Assembly: GCA_944323445.1 (NCBI GenBank)
Contig: CALUSM010000006.1
Coordinates: forward strand, 1-64,000
Length of the DNA: 64,000 nt
DNA from: an uncultured Bacteroidales bacterium
GTDB lineage: Bacteria; Bacteroidota; Bacteroidia; Bacteroidales; UBA932
Reading direction: 5' to 3'
Shown here: positions 32,113-41,854 of the stretch, in pieces
Layout of the letters: each line of letters begins with the position of its first letter
Position numbering within the stretch: position 1 is the stretch's first letter
Notes under the pieces: model-generated
Told to the model about the DNA's origin: nothing
The model's input: the letters and a program-made list of their open reading frames with translations, nothing else
The model's database searches: none
Made by a program: the position numbers and the translations under genes

Positions 32113-32141
32113 TATTAAGGTGTACTAAGGTGCGTCAGAGT

Positions 32142-32233
32142 CGGTAAAATGCAAGGCGTCGAGGCTCAGGGCGAAGGAGTTTACTTCAGTAAATGACTGA
32201 GCCGTGAGCCGAAGACAACGCAGCAGTTTGCCG
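32142..32233. repeat. Structured intergenic repeat, copy 2
   Basis: Shares with 8554-8709 the core GCGAAGGAGTTTACTTC, then GTAAATGACTGAG, and the ends AAAATGCAAGGCGTCGAGG and GCAGTTTGCC. CGGTAAAATGC (32142-32152) and GCAGTTTGCCG (32223-32233) are imperfect inverted ends; GGCTCAG (32163-32169) pairs with CTGAGCC (32197-32203) around the TTTAC/GTAAA hairpin. No ORF. Confidence 0.75.
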
Positions 32234-32255
32234 GCTATGGCGCGCCGAATCATAA

Positions 32256-33500
32256 TTATCGCTCGAGTTTATGGATCGCCAGACCACTCCTCAGCTTAGG
32301 CTCGAACCAGGTAGTCTTGGGAGGCATGATATTACCAGTATCGGCTATCCTGATAAGCTGCTTCATGGAAACGGGATACAGAGCGAAAGCTGCTGCCATC
32401 TCACCCGAGTCAACCCTCTTCTTGAGCTCGCCGAGACCTCTGATACCGCCTACGAAGTCAATACGCTTCGAAGTACGGAGGTCCTTGATGTCGAGGAGCT
32501 TGTCGAAGATAAGATTGGAGCAGATGGTCACGTCGAGGCATCCGATGGGATCGTTGTCGTCGTAGGTACCCTTCTTGGCTGTGAGGGAATACCAGTGGCC
32601 GCCGAGATACATCGAGAAGTTGTGCAGGTTCTTGGGCTTGTAGATCTCGGTACCCATGTCCTTGATCTCGAAGTCCTCGCCCAGCTTCTGGATGAACTGC
32701 TCGGGTGTGAGGCCGTTGAGATCCTTCACCACGCGGTTGTAGTCGATGATCTTGAGGTGGCTCTCGGGGAATACCACTGCCATGAAGTAGTTGTACTCCT
32801 CGTCTCCGCGGTGGTTGGGGTTCTGACGGCGCTTCTCCTCTCCTACGAGAGCGGCGGCGGCTGTACGGTGGTGACCGTCGGCTACGTAGAATGCGGGGAT
32901 GGTCGAGAAGATCTCGGTGATCCTCTTGATGTCCTCGTCATTGTCGATTACCCAGAAATGATGGCCGAAACCGTCGTCAGGTGCAACGAAGTCATACTCG
33001 GGCTTGCCGTCGGTGTACTTCTTCACGATGGCGTTGATCTCGGTGTTGTCGGGGTAAGCGAAGAAGACGGGCTCGATGTTGGCGTTCTGGATGCGGACGT
33101 GAATCATACGGTCCTCTTCCTTGTCCTTGCGGGTGAGCTCATGCTTCTTGATCTTGCCGGTCAGGTAGTCGTCTACATTGGCGCAGAGCACGATTCCGTA
33201 CTGGGTACGGCCGTTCATGGTCTGGGCGTAAACATAGTAGCACTCCTTCTTGTCCTGCACGAGCCAGCCTTTCTCCTGCCATTTCTTGAAGTTCTCGACA
33301 GCCTTGTCGTATGCGGGCTGCGAGTGCTCGTCGATGATGGGATCGAAGTCTATCTCGGGCTTGGTAATGTGGAGGAGGGATTTCTCTCCGGCCTCAGCCT
33401 TGGCCTCCTGGGAGTTGAGCACGTCGTAAGGGCGGGCTGCCACTTCCTCCACGATGGACTTGGGAGGACGGATCGCTGCGAAAGGTTTTACTTTTACCAT
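32256..33500 (-). CDS. DUF1015 family protein
   Basis: The 414-residue protein matches DUF1015: VKPFAAIRPPKSIVEEVAARPYDV at the start (residues 3-22), the central FYVADGHHRTAAAALV motif, and VDFVGGIRGLGELKKRV near the end. Biochemistry is not established; in Bacteroidota the gene commonly follows serC and serA, and here it starts 19 bases after serA, so a role linked to serine or one-carbon metabolism is inferred from context. Confidence 0.9.
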   Translation of the reverse strand: MVKVKPFAAIRPPKSIVEEVAARPYDVLNSQEAKAEAGEKSLLHITKPEIDFDPIIDEHSQPAYDKAVENFKKWQEKGWLVQDKKECYYVYAQTMNGRTQYGIVLCANVDDYLTGKIKKHELTRKDKEEDRMIHVRIQNANIEPVFFAYPDNTEINAIVKKYTDGKPEYDFVAPDDGFGHHFWVIDNDEDIKRITEIFSTIPAFYVADGHHRTAAAALVGEEKRRQNPNHRGDEEYNYFMAVVFPESHLKIIDYNRVVKDLNGLTPEQFIQKLGEDFEIKDMGTEIYKPKNLHNFSMYLGGHWYSLTAKKGTYDDNDPIGCLDVTICSNLIFDKLLDIKDLRTSKRIDFVGGIRGLGELKKRVDSGEMAAAFALYPVSMKQLIRIADTGNIMPPKTTWFEPKLRSGLAIHKLER

Positions 33501-33519
33501 ATCGTGTGTCTCCTATCTG

Positions 33520-34440
33520 CTATTTGTTTACCTGGAACTTGCGGTTGCCTGTAGCGAAGAAGTCGCAGATCTGGTTGGCGGCGGCTACTCCGGCATTGAC
33601 ATTGGCCTCGGCTGTCTCGGCACCCATCTTCTTGGGGGTTGCGAAGACTCTCTTGCCGAACTTCTCGTTCAGCTCGGCCTGATTGCCTGCGGCGATGTCG
33701 GTGATGTACTTCAGGTCCTGTCTCTCCTCGAGTACCTTCACGAGCTCGGGCTCGTTGATCACTTCCTTGCGGGCAGTGTTCACGAGGCAGCCTCCCTTAG
33801 GCATCTTGGACAGAAGGGCGTATCCGATAGAACCCTTTGTCTCGTTGTTGGCGGGAATATGGAGGGATACGAAGTCGCTCTTGGCATACAGGTCCTCGAG
33901 TGAAGCGGCTACCTCTACTCCCTCAGCCTGAATCTTGTCAGCGGGAACGAAGGGGTCGAAGGCCATGATCTTCATGCCGAAGCTCTTGGCGTGAGCGGCT
34001 ACCAGACGGCCGACGTTGCCGTAAGCCTGGATACCGAGGGTCTTGCCCTTGAGCTCTGTACCTGTGCCGGGGGTGAACTGGTTGCGGGAGATGTAGATCA
34101 TCATACCGATAGCGAGCTCGGCGACAGCGTTGGAGTTCTGACCGGGAGTGTTCATGGCTACGATGCCTCTCTCGGTGCAGGCTGCCAGGTCGAGGTTGTC
34201 ATAACCGGCACCGGCGCGGACAACGATCTTCAGCTTGGGAGCGGCTGCAATGACCTCCTTGGTCACTTTGTCGGAGCGGACGATGAGGGCGTCAGCATCG
34301 GCTACAGCTGCGTAGAGCTGCTGTACATCGGTATATTTCTCGAGAGTTGCAAGCTCGTGGCCGCCTTTCTCGACGATCTCGCGGATCTGGTCAACGGCTA
34401 CCTTTGAGAAGGGCTTCTCGGTTGCTACTAATACTTTCAT
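33520..34440 (-). CDS. serA: D-3-phosphoglycerate dehydrogenase, short form without ACT domain
   Basis: SerA oxidises 3-phosphoglycerate, the first step of serine synthesis. At 306 residues it has only the substrate and NAD-binding domains (GIQAYGNVGR, 137-146) and none of the C-terminal regulatory ACT domain. RAGAGYDN and NTARKEVINE are conserved. Where most family members have the catalytic His of a TPH motif it reads TPKKMG (Lys270). Short PGDHs with an active-site Lys (type III, as described in Entamoeba) are known, so this is a recognised variant. It sits between serC (36 bases) and DUF1015 (19 bases). Confidence 0.93.
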   Translation of the reverse strand: MKVLVATEKPFSKVAVDQIREIVEKGGHELATLEKYTDVQQLYAAVADADALIVRSDKVTKEVIAAAPKLKIVVRAGAGYDNLDLAACTERGIVAMNTPGQNSNAVAELAIGMMIYISRNQFTPGTGTELKGKTLGIQAYGNVGRLVAAHAKSFGMKIMAFDPFVPADKIQAEGVEVAASLEDLYAKSDFVSLHIPANNETKGSIGYALLSKMPKGGCLVNTARKEVINEPELVKVLEERQDLKYITDIAAGNQAELNEKFGKRVFATPKKMGAETAEANVNAGVAAANQICDFFATGNRKFQVNK

Positions 34441-34476
34441 TTCAGTTGTGCGTTTTAAAAGTTCAAAGTTTAAGGA

Positions 34477-35550
34477 TTATTTGTGCATCTTCTCGAACTC
34501 CTGCATGCAGGCGATCAGAGCCTCTACGGCCTCGATGGGGCAGGCGTTGTAGATGGAGGCGCGGAATCCGCCGACTGAGCGGTGGCCCTTGATACCTACC
34601 ATGCCTTTCTCCTTTGCGAAAGCGAGGAACTCGTCCTGGAGGTTCTCATAACCGGGAGCCATCACGAAGCATACGTTCATCAGGGAGCGGTCCTCCTTGG
34701 CGGCTGTACCTACGAACAGAGGGTTGCGGTCGATCTCGTCATAGAGCATGCCGGCTTTCTTCTTGTTGATCTCGTACATAGCCTTCAGGCCGCCCTGAGC
34801 CTTAACCCACTTCAGGGTCTCGGTCATAACGAAGATAGAGAATACAGGAGGAGTGTTGAACATGGACTCACCCTCGATGTGTGTGCGGTAGTCGAGCATG
34901 GTGGGCAGATAGCGGGACACCTTGCCGAGGATCTCGTCCTTAACGATAACGAATACCACGCCGGCAGGACCTACGTTCTTCTGGGCACCACCGTAGATCA
35001 GAGCATACTTGGAAACGTCCACGGGACGGCTCATGATATCGGATGACATATCGGCTACGAGGGGCACGGGGCAGTCGATGTCCTCGTGGATCTCGGTACC
35101 CTTGATGGTGTTGTTGGTAGTGATGTGGAAGTAGTCGAGGTCTGTGGGGATCTCATAGCCCTTGGGGATGTAGGTGTAGTTCTTGTCGGCTGAGGAAGCC
35201 ACTGCGTATGCGTTGCCGATACCCTTGGCCTCTTTCAGAGCCTTCTTTGCCCACACGCCTGTCTCCAGGTAACCTGCCTTGTTCTCGAGGAGGTTCATGG
35301 CCACATAGAGGAACTGGAGGGATGCACCGCCGCCGAGGAAGAGGACGCTGTATCCTTCAGGGATGTTGAGGAGCTCTTTCCAGAGGGCGCGGCACTCGTT
35401 CATGACGGCCTCCCACTCCTTGCTTCTGTGAGACACTTCTATTACGGACATTCCTGTTCCCTTGAAATCCTTAAGGGCCTCGATAGCCGCTTCGATGGCC
35501 GGTTTGGGCAGAACGCAGGGACCGGCGTTGAAATTGTAAGCTTTTTTCAT
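34477..35550 (-). CDS. serC: Phosphoserine aminotransferase
   Basis: SerC transfers an amino group from glutamate to 3-phosphohydroxypyruvate. The 357-residue PLP enzyme shows FNAGPCVLP at the start, [10 protein letters not shown], and the PLP Lys in [12 protein letters not shown], with [12 protein letters not shown] and [15 protein letters not shown] late on. It heads the serine operon serC-serA-DUF1015 and has its own promoter just after pyrI. Confidence 0.97.
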   Translation of the reverse strand: MKKAYNFNAGPCVLPKPAIEAAIEALKDFKGTGMSVIEVSHRSKEWEAVMNECRALWKELLNIPEGYSVLFLGGGASLQFLYVAMNLLENKAGYLETGVWAKKALKEAKGIGNAYAVASSADKNYTYIPKGYEIPTDLDYFHITTNNTIKGTEIHEDIDCPVPLVADMSSDIMSRPVDVSKYALIYGGAQKNVGPAGVVFVIVKDEILGKVSRYLPTMLDYRTHIEGESMFNTPPVFSIFVMTETLKWVKAQGGLKAMYEINKKKAGMLYDEIDRNPLFVGTAAKEDRSLMNVCFVMAPGYENLQDEFLAFAKEKGMVGIKGHRSVGGFRASIYNACPIEAVEALIACMQEFEKMHK

Positions 35551-35598
35551 ATTGTATTAAAATTTTAAAAGGTTATTAATTGTTCTTTTAACAAAACC

Positions 35599-35631
35599 CA
35601 AAGTTACAAAATTTTTCTCTCAAAATTCAAA
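35599..35631 (-). promoter_or_regulatory. Promoter of the serine operon
   Basis: On the minus strand TTTG (35631-35628) and TAACTTTG (35606-35599) are 21 bases apart, 48 bases before the serC ATG. The -33 element overlaps the pyrI stop region. Confidence 0.65.
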
Positions 35632-36076
35632 TGTCTGTGATTTTCTCGCAATAAGAACACTGAAGTCTTATCCTGGAGCCGTTTACGATGGTTTTGAATC
35701 TCGTAGGGATGTTCTCGTGATTGGTCACGCACATGGGGTTGATGCACCTGACTATCCCGGTGATGGTCTCGGGGATGGTGAGCACCTTCTTCTCCACCAC
35801 CTCGAAGTTCCGGATGATGTTCACGCTGGCGTTGGGTGCTATGAGGGCTATCTTGTTGAGCTCGTCATCCTTGAAGAATCTTTCGGATATCTTGATGATG
35901 CCCTTGCTGCCCATCGACCTGCTGTCCAGATTGACTCCGAACGTGACGGGATGGGGAGAGTCGTAGAGTCCCAGGATGTCTATCACCTTGAAGACCTGCC
36001 CGGAGGGTATGTGGTCGAGTACCGTTCCGTTCTTGATGGCGCTGACCTTGAGCTGTTTCTCGCTGTTATTTTCCAT
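35627..36076 (-). CDS. pyrI: Aspartate carbamoyltransferase regulatory subunit
   Basis: PyrI binds CTP/ATP and controls the PyrB catalytic trimers. The 149-residue protein has the N-terminal nucleotide-binding domain (VSAIKNGTVLDHIPSG) and the C-terminal zinc domain with all four Cys (CINPMC and CSYC). Follows pyrB by 11 bases. Its presence means this aspartate carbamoyltransferase is of the allosteric B6-type holoenzyme class. Confidence 0.97.
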   Translation of the reverse strand: MENNSEKQLKVSAIKNGTVLDHIPSGQVFKVIDILGLYDSPHPVTFGVNLDSRSMGSKGIIKISERFFKDDELNKIALIAPNASVNIIRNFEVVEKKVLTIPETITGIVRCINPMCVTNHENIPTRFKTIVNGSRIRLQCSYCEKITDI

Positions 36077-36087
36077 TGCCGTTCCTC

Positions 36088-36996
36088 CTATCTTTTACCG
36101 AGTAAGTATGAGATGATGGCCATGCGGACGTACATTCCGTTCTCGGCCTGCTTGAAATACCATGCGTGAGGAGTGTCGTCCACGTCCACCGCTATCTCCT
36201 GCAGCCTGGGCAGGGGATGGAGAATCTTCATGTTGGGCCGCACGCCCGAGAGCATGGAGGCATTGAGGCTGTAGACGTTCTTGACCTTCTCGTACTCCAC
36301 GGGGTCGGTGAAGCGCTCCTGCTGTATCCTGGTCATGTACAGGATGTCCGTGCTGTCCAGATACTCGCGCAGGTCGGCGGTCTCCTTGTAGGGAATGCCC
36401 TTGCTGTCCATGAAGTCGCGGTACTCCTGGGGCAGCTTCAGCTCGTCGGGAGCGGTGAACTCGAACTCAGGGGAAAAATGGCTCATGGCCTGCAGCAGCG
36501 AGTGGACGGTCCTGCCGTATTTCAGGTCTCCCACCATATTGATGTTGATGTGGTCCAGACGGCCCTGGGTCTGCTTGATGGTGTAGAGGTCCAGCAGGGT
36601 CTGCGTCGGATGCTGGTTCGCTCCGTCACCGGCGTTGATGACCGGCACCGAGGCCACCTCCGAAGCATAGCGGGCACTGCCCTCCAGAGGATGCCTCATC
36701 ACGATGAGGTCCACGTAGTTCGACACCATCTTGATGGTATCCTTGAGGCTCTCGCCCTTGCGGATGCTGGTATTGGCCGCGTCCGAAAAACCGATAACCC
36801 TGGCGCCCAGCCTGTTCGCAGCAGTCTCGAAACTCAGGCGGGTCCTGGTGGAAGGCTCGAAGAAGATACATGCCACCACCTTGTCGCTCAGGAATGTCTG
36901 AGACTTGTTGTGCTCAAACTCCTCCGCCACGTCAAGGATGTGCAGGATCTCCTCCTTGGTAAAATCCTGGATTGAAATTAAACTCTTTTTAGCCAT
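36088..36996 (-). CDS. pyrB: Aspartate carbamoyltransferase catalytic subunit
   Basis: PyrB condenses carbamoyl phosphate and aspartate in pyrimidine synthesis. The 302-residue protein shows [13 protein letters not shown] (carbamoyl-phosphate loop), ADAANTS-like [11 protein letters not shown], and [11 protein letters not shown], with RIQQERF and HPLPR near the end. Adjacent pyrI supplies the regulatory chain. It starts 20 bases after the IMPACT-family gene. Confidence 0.98.
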   Translation of the reverse strand: MAKKSLISIQDFTKEEILHILDVAEEFEHNKSQTFLSDKVVACIFFEPSTRTRLSFETAANRLGARVIGFSDAANTSIRKGESLKDTIKMVSNYVDLIVMRHPLEGSARYASEVASVPVINAGDGANQHPTQTLLDLYTIKQTQGRLDHININMVGDLKYGRTVHSLLQAMSHFSPEFEFTAPDELKLPQEYRDFMDSKGIPYKETADLREYLDSTDILYMTRIQQERFTDPVEYEKVKNVYSLNASMLSGVRPNMKILHPLPRLQEIAVDVDDTPHAWYFKQAENGMYVRMAIISYLLGKR

Positions 36997-37016
36997 ATCT
37001 GTTGTTGAATATTGTC

Positions 37017-37631
37017 CTAAAGCACCTTCTCAACCCTGGCCTCCGCGTCCTCCATCCTCTGCCGGAACCGCTCCACATCGCTGAGCCTGACCCTCATCTC
37101 CATCCTGCACACGTCCTCCGCGGTGTACCCTGACGGAGCTATGCCCATGTCCTTGAGCACCCGCATCACCCTGTCCATCGCCACATAGTCGAATGTCACC
37201 GCATACCCCTCTGAAGCCACCTTCTCCACCACCTCCGCATGGTCCAGCGCATCAGCCGCGGCCGTCTTATAAGCCCGTATCAGCCCCGGAACCCCGAGCT
37301 TTATGCCACCGAAATACCGCACCACCACTATCAACACGTCGCTCAGTTCCCGCGAGAGAATCTGCCCGTAAATCGGCCTGCCCGCCGTGGAGGAAGGCTC
37401 CCCGTCATCGTTGTACCTCCATACATCCCCGCTCAGTCCCAGCCTGTAGGCATAGCAGTGATGACGCGCGTCGTAGTACTCCTTCCTGATTTTCTCCAGA
37501 GCGGCCCTGACCTCCTCTTCCGAGACCACCGGATATGCAAAAGCGAGAAACTTACTTCCCTTTTCCTTATATAACCCCTCGGCGGGGCCGGAAATGCTCT
37601 TGAAAGTATCGTTTCTCTGCGATGAATCCAT
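37017..37631 (-). CDS. YigZ/IMPACT family protein
   Basis: 204 residues with the N-terminal IMPACT domain ([46 protein letters not shown]) and the C-terminal DUF1949-like ferredoxin-fold region. Relatives bind ribosomes or nucleic acids; function in bacteria is not settled. It leads the IMPACT-pyrB-pyrI run and is divergent from the acyl-CoA reductase. Confidence 0.9.
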   Translation of the reverse strand: MDSSQRNDTFKSISGPAEGLYKEKGSKFLAFAYPVVSEEEVRAALEKIRKEYYDARHHCYAYRLGLSGDVWRYNDDGEPSSTAGRPIYGQILSRELSDVLIVVVRYFGGIKLGVPGLIRAYKTAAADALDHAEVVEKVASEGYAVTFDYVAMDRVMRVLKDMGIAPSGYTAEDVCRMEMRVRLSDVERFRQRMEDAEARVEKVL

Positions 37632-37668
37632 GTCTGGCCATTTGAGCCCCTAAGTTAGCAATTTTTTT

Positions 37669-37676
37669 TAACTTTG
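37669..37676 (+). promoter_or_regulatory. -7 box of the acyl-CoA reductase operon
   Basis: TAACTTTG lies 18 bases before the ATG at 37695. It overlaps an in-frame TTG at 37674, which is therefore an unlikely start. Confidence 0.6.
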
Positions 37677-37694
37677 GGCCCCAATTTCGGAAAA

Positions 37695-38780
37695 ATGGAA
37701 AGGAACGGTTTCATAACAAAGTATACCGCTCTCGGAGAGCGGCTGGAAAAATGGCTCGGAGGAGGCACACCGTGGCCTCAGCTGGAAGAGGCCGTACGCC
37801 GGTCTGCGGAGGACAATGCGTTTTTCACGCCCTACATGCAGCGCAGAGCCCTGGAAGCGGTGGCCGGGGCTTTTCTCAGGGAAGAAGAGCTGCGCAGGTG
37901 GCTAGGGCAGTATCCTGAGCCGCTGCCGGGAGCCGGAACGGACACATGCGGAATTGTCGCCGCAGGCAACATCCCTGCCGTAGGTTTCCACGACATCCTT
38001 ACAGTCCTGGCCGCGGGATGGAGCCCACTGGTCAAGCTGTCATCGAAGGACAGACACCTGCTGCCGGTGCTTTTTCCCCCTGACTCCGGAGTGAGGTTCA
38101 GTTCCTCGACCGACGGCTGGGAGGTGGACGCACTGCTCACAATGGGCGGGGATACCGCCGCTGAATTCTACCGGAATCATTTCAACGGCATCCCGAAAGT
38201 TGTCAGGTCCGGGAAATTCAGCGTCGCCGCAGTCACCGGCAGGGAGGACAATGCCGGACTCGGCGCCCTGGCCGAGGACATGCTGCTGTACTACGGACTC
38301 GGCTGCCGCAGCGCGACATGCCTGCTGGTGCCGGAAGGATATGACTTCTCAGGAATAATGCAGGCAGCCGGAAGATTCGCTGCCGAGTACTGGGGCCGGC
38401 CCGGCAAGGACAACTACCGCAAAAACAAGGCTGTACTGACGCTGGCCGGCGAAAGTTTTCTGGACTGCGGAACGGTGATTTTCAGGAATCTGAGAGCGCT
38501 GATCCCGGGTGCGGAGGACGACATCGGCCTCTGCAGGGCTTGGGGCATTCCGCTGCATGTGGGAGAAGTGTGGTACGTGGAATACGCGTCTAAAGAAGAA
38601 ATGGAAAAATTTATCAGAGTCAATATGAGCAGAATTCAAAAAATTATCCGTAACTTTGGTCACGCTCAGAGACCTGCGCTGGATGACTGGCCCGACGGAA
38701 CGGACACTTTGGGCCTGCTGATTGAAAAACAACTTAAAAACCATGATACTCAGATACAAAGCAACTATCCCAGGCAATAA
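37695..38780 (+). CDS. Acyl-CoA reductase (LuxC-related family)
   Basis: The 361-residue protein belongs to the acyl-CoA reductase (PF05893-type) branch of aldehyde dehydrogenases: GIVAAGNIPAVGFHDIL corresponds to the nucleotide-binding region, VKLSSKD follows, and DCGTVIFRNL near 270 holds a Cys in the place expected for the active-site thiol, though the assignment is uncertain (GLGCRSATCLLVPEGYD also carries Cys). Bacteroidota genomes commonly carry this gene near serC or ferredoxin genes; the product aldehyde is unknown. It overlaps the next gene by 38 bases. Confidence 0.8.
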   Translation: MERNGFITKYTALGERLEKWLGGGTPWPQLEEAVRRSAEDNAFFTPYMQRRALEAVAGAFLREEELRRWLGQYPEPLPGAGTDTCGIVAAGNIPAVGFHDILTVLAAGWSPLVKLSSKDRHLLPVLFPPDSGVRFSSSTDGWEVDALLTMGGDTAAEFYRNHFNGIPKVVRSGKFSVAAVTGREDNAGLGALAEDMLLYYGLGCRSATCLLVPEGYDFSGIMQAAGRFAAEYWGRPGKDNYRKNKAVLTLAGESFLDCGTVIFRNLRALIPGAEDDIGLCRAWGIPLHVGEVWYVEYASKEEMEKFIRVNMSRIQKIIRNFGHAQRPALDDWPDGTDTLGLLIEKQLKNHDTQIQSNYPRQ

Positions 38781-39249
38781 GATTTTTATGCGGGAATACG
38801 ACCTTGAATCCCGCATGAGCCTGTTTCGACTCCACGAGTATCTGGACCGGGAGCTGGGTTTCTCCCCCGACCAGATGACTGTATTCGAGACCCTCTCCCC
38901 TGCCGGCAAGCTGACCCGCAGGATAGGGCTGTTCGATTTCGGTGACGGCTCGATGGACATGATTACGCTGGAGAACACTGTCTCCCGTGAAGAACCGGTG
39001 CTGCATTACGTGTACAATCTCAGCAAGAATCTCCGCATCGAGCTGCGTCTCGAAGGCGAGCAGGAGTTCAACCGCCGCCTCTCATACCCTGTCCTGATAG
39101 CCGAGAAAGGCCGCAATCCTGACCAGTTCTCCGCAGTATACGAGGACTATGAGGAATTCTCCGACCGCCACGCTTCCCAGGCCGCGCCCGCTGACGAGGA
39201 AGATTCCTTCGAGGATGACGAGCTGCCCGAGGGCGAGGAGAACGTATAG
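38743..39249 (+). CDS. pRiA4b ORF-3-like protein
   Basis: 168 residues: the first 130 fit the plasmid pRiA4b ORF-3 fold (YKATIPGNKIFMREYDLESRMSL, FRLHEYLDRELGF), and the last 30 are strongly acidic (DEEDSFEDDELPEGEENV). Function is unknown; the family often occurs with mobile elements, but here it sits firmly between acyl-CoA reductase and miaA in the same direction, six bases before miaA. The ATG at 38743 is preferred over 38722. Confidence 0.65.
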   Translation: MILRYKATIPGNKIFMREYDLESRMSLFRLHEYLDRELGFSPDQMTVFETLSPAGKLTRRIGLFDFGDGSMDMITLENTVSREEPVLHYVYNLSKNLRIELRLEGEQEFNRRLSYPVLIAEKGRNPDQFSAVYEDYEEFSDRHASQAAPADEEDSFEDDELPEGEENV

Positions 39250-39255
39250 CCACCC

Positions 39256-40110
39256 ATGAGCGGAAAGAAGCTGATACAGGTACTCGGACCGACGGCTGTG
39301 GGCAAGACCGACTATGCCATACAGCTGGCCCTGAAGTACTCGTCTCCCGTGATATCCTGCGACTCCCGCCAGATATTCAAGGAGATGCGTATCGGCACGG
39401 CCCCTCCCTCGGAGGAGCAGCTGCGGCAGGTGCGGCACTACTTCATCTTCAGTCACTCGGTATCGGACTACTACTCAGCCGGTCTCTACGAGGTGGAGGC
39501 CATGGAGCTGCTGAGCCGGCTCTTCCAGGAGCACGACATCCTGGTAATGGTCGGAGGCTCCGGCCTCTATGCCGATGCCCTGTGCTACGGGCTGGACGAC
39601 TTTCCTCCTGCCGATCAGGAGCTGCGCAGACTCTTGACGGACAGGGCGTTGAAGGAGGGTATCGGAGTGCTTGCAGAAGAGCTGCGGCAGGTGGATCCGG
39701 AGAGCTGGACCGCCATCGACCTGTCCAACCGGCAGCGGGTCGTCCGTGCCCTGGAGGTTACCCTCTCGACCGGACGCAAATTTTCCTCCTACAAGTCCAA
39801 CCCCCGCAAGGTCAGACCGTTCGAGATTCAGAGGCTCTGTCTCACCCTTCCCCGCGAAGAGCTCTACCGCCGCATAGACCGCCGCGCCGAGGCCATGTTC
39901 GGGGCCGGGCTGGTGGACGAGGTGCGGGGACTGGCGCAGTACCGTTCCATGCCGGCCCTGCGCACCGTGGGATACCGGGAGGTCTTCGACTACCTGGACG
40001 GGACCATCTCCCTCGACGAGGCCCTGGCACTGGTGCAGCGCAACACCCGGAGGTACGCCAAGCGGCAGATTACGTGGTTCGCGCCGGTTCAGGACAAAAT
40101 AGCCCTTTAG
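39256..40110 (+). CDS. miaA: tRNA dimethylallyltransferase
   Basis: MiaA adds a dimethylallyl group to A37 of tRNAs reading U-initial codons. The 284-residue protein has the P-loop GPTAVGKT, the DSRQIFKEMRIGTAPP substrate motif, GGSGLYADAL, and RYAKRQITWF near the C-terminus. It is a little shorter than the E. coli enzyme (316). Confidence 0.96.
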   Translation: MSGKKLIQVLGPTAVGKTDYAIQLALKYSSPVISCDSRQIFKEMRIGTAPPSEEQLRQVRHYFIFSHSVSDYYSAGLYEVEAMELLSRLFQEHDILVMVGGSGLYADALCYGLDDFPPADQELRRLLTDRALKEGIGVLAEELRQVDPESWTAIDLSNRQRVVRALEVTLSTGRKFSSYKSNPRKVRPFEIQRLCLTLPREELYRRIDRRAEAMFGAGLVDEVRGLAQYRSMPALRTVGYREVFDYLDGTISLDEALALVQRNTRRYAKRQITWFAPVQDKIAL

Positions 40111-40120
40111 TTCCGGACTT

Positions 40121-40153
40121 TTTGCATACGCTTTTCATTTTTTCGTACCTTTG
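40121..40153 (+). promoter_or_regulatory. Promoter of the antiporter operon
   Basis: TTTG (40121-40124) and TACCTTTG (40146-40153) are 21 bases apart; the ATG follows after 47 bases. Confidence 0.65.
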
Positions 40154-40200
40154 CGGGACAGCACCGAATTGTATCATTTTAACCGTCAACACCCCTGCTT

Positions 40201-41832
40201 ATGACCCTTACATTGCTCCTGCTCGTGGCCGCCATCGTAATTGTCCTGTGCGTAGTGCTCAACAACGTCTCGAACAAGATAGGCATCCCCATGCTGCTGG
40301 CATTCATCCTGCTGGGCATGGCCTTCGGATCAGACGGCATAGTGAAGATACAGTTCGACAACTTCGATTTCACCGAGAGCATCTGTACCGTGGCCCTGAT
40401 ATTCATCATGTTCTACGGCGGTTTCGGCACCCGGTGGAAAGAGGCTAAGCCTGTGGTGGTCAAAGCCGGCATACTCTCCACCCTCGGTGTGGCCCTTACC
40501 GCGGGACTGACCGGACTTTTCTGCTACTACGTGCTCAAGCTCCCGGCCGCCCTGGGTTTCCTGGTCGGCGCGGTGCTCAGCTCCACCGACGCGGCCTCCG
40601 TATTCTCGATTCTGCGCTCCCGCAAGCTCGGCCTCAAATACAACACCGCCTCCCTCCTAGAGATCGAGAGCGGTAGCAACGACCCCTGCTCCTACATGCT
40701 GACCGTCATCATGATGGCCGTCATCGAGGGGACGGTGTCCGGCGGGCGCATAGTATATATGGTATTCGCGCAGATAGTCTACGGTGCGGCCATAGGTGCC
40801 GTGATAGCTGTGTCCGCCGCGTGGCTGATGAAGCACTTCCGCTCCACTACATCCGGCTTCGACACCCTCTTCGTGCTGGCGGTGGCCATCTTTTCGTATG
40901 CGATTCCCAACCTCATCGGAGGCAACGGCTACCTGAGCGCCTACATCGTCGGCATCGTCCTGGGCAACGCCAACATCCGCGGCAAGAAGACCCTGGTGCC
41001 CTTCTTCGACGGACTGACCAGCCTGATGCAGATTATCATATTTTTCCTGTTGGGACTGCTGGCCTTCCCCTCTCAGCTGCCGGCCATCGCTATTCCGGCG
41101 ATTCTGATTGCCCTGTTCATGACTTTCGTTGCCCGTCCCCTGTCCGTATTCGCCATCATGGCCCCGTTCCGAAGCAAGTGGAGACAGCAGCTGCTCGTCT
41201 CCTTCGTGGGACTAAGAGGTGCGGCGTCGGTAGTGTTCGCCATCATGGCCCTGCCGGCCTCCAGGCAGCTCACCGGCAACGAGTACGACCTCTTCAACAT
41301 CGTGCTGATGATAGTCCTGCTTTCCATTTCCCTGCAGGGCTCGCTCATCCCTCTGGTGGCCCGCAAGCTCCGGATGACCTCGAGCGAGGAGGACATTCTC
41401 AAGACCTTCACCGACTACTCCGACAACATGGACGTGAGCTTCGTGCAGATGAATATCGGGGAGAAGGACTCCTGGTGCGGTAAGGTCATCAAGGACCTGC
41501 CCATCCCGCAGGAGACCCTAATCGCCGTGATACTCAGGGACGAGAAGGCCATCATCCCGAGCGGAAAGACCAAGATACTGCCGGGAGACAAGGTCATCAT
41601 GAGTGCCCGCGACTTCGAGGACGAGGACCTCATGCAGCTCTCCGAGCGGCGTATCGAGAGGGGCAGCGAATGGATAGGCAAGAAGGTCTTCCAGTACTCG
41701 CCCGACAGCAACGAGCTGATAGTGCTGATAAAGCGCGGCAACAGGGCCATCATTCCCCGAGGCAACACCGTCATACACAAGAACGACGTGATGGTCATCA
41801 ACAAGATCCGCAAGGAATCCCTCCAGAACTGA
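40201..41832 (+). CDS. Potassium/proton antiporter (NhaP2/CvrA type)
   Basis: The 543-residue protein has about 12 membrane helices of the CPA1 family (residues 1-390), with GAVLSSTDAASVFSILR and LEIESGSNDPCSYM holding the ion-binding Asp residues, and a cytoplasmic tail with a TrkA-C-like domain (about 410-500, VIKDLPIPQETLIAVI, LPGDKVIMSAR) and a further similar repeat. NhaP2-type proteins expel K+ in exchange for protons. Ion choice is inferred from family only. Confidence 0.9.
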   Translation: MTLTLLLLVAAIVIVLCVVLNNVSNKIGIPMLLAFILLGMAFGSDGIVKIQFDNFDFTESICTVALIFIMFYGGFGTRWKEAKPVVVKAGILSTLGVALTAGLTGLFCYYVLKLPAALGFLVGAVLSSTDAASVFSILRSRKLGLKYNTASLLEIESGSNDPCSYMLTVIMMAVIEGTVSGGRIVYMVFAQIVYGAAIGAVIAVSAAWLMKHFRSTTSGFDTLFVLAVAIFSYAIPNLIGGNGYLSAYIVGIVLGNANIRGKKTLVPFFDGLTSLMQIIIFFLLGLLAFPSQLPAIAIPAILIALFMTFVARPLSVFAIMAPFRSKWRQQLLVSFVGLRGAASVVFAIMALPASRQLTGNEYDLFNIVLMIVLLSISLQGSLIPLVARKLRMTSSEEDILKTFTDYSDNMDVSFVQMNIGEKDSWCGKVIKDLPIPQETLIAVILRDEKAIIPSGKTKILPGDKVIMSARDFEDEDLMQLSERRIERGSEWIGKKVFQYSPDSNELIVLIKRGNRAIIPRGNTVIHKNDVMVINKIRKESLQN

Positions 41833-41854
41833 CAACAAACACAGTACATACATT

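Noticed and set aside
38743..39249. Mobile-element gene because of pRiA4b ORF-3 similarity
   Set aside because: It is embedded in same-strand chromosomal genes with overlap and short spacing, and no transposase or inverted ends flank it.
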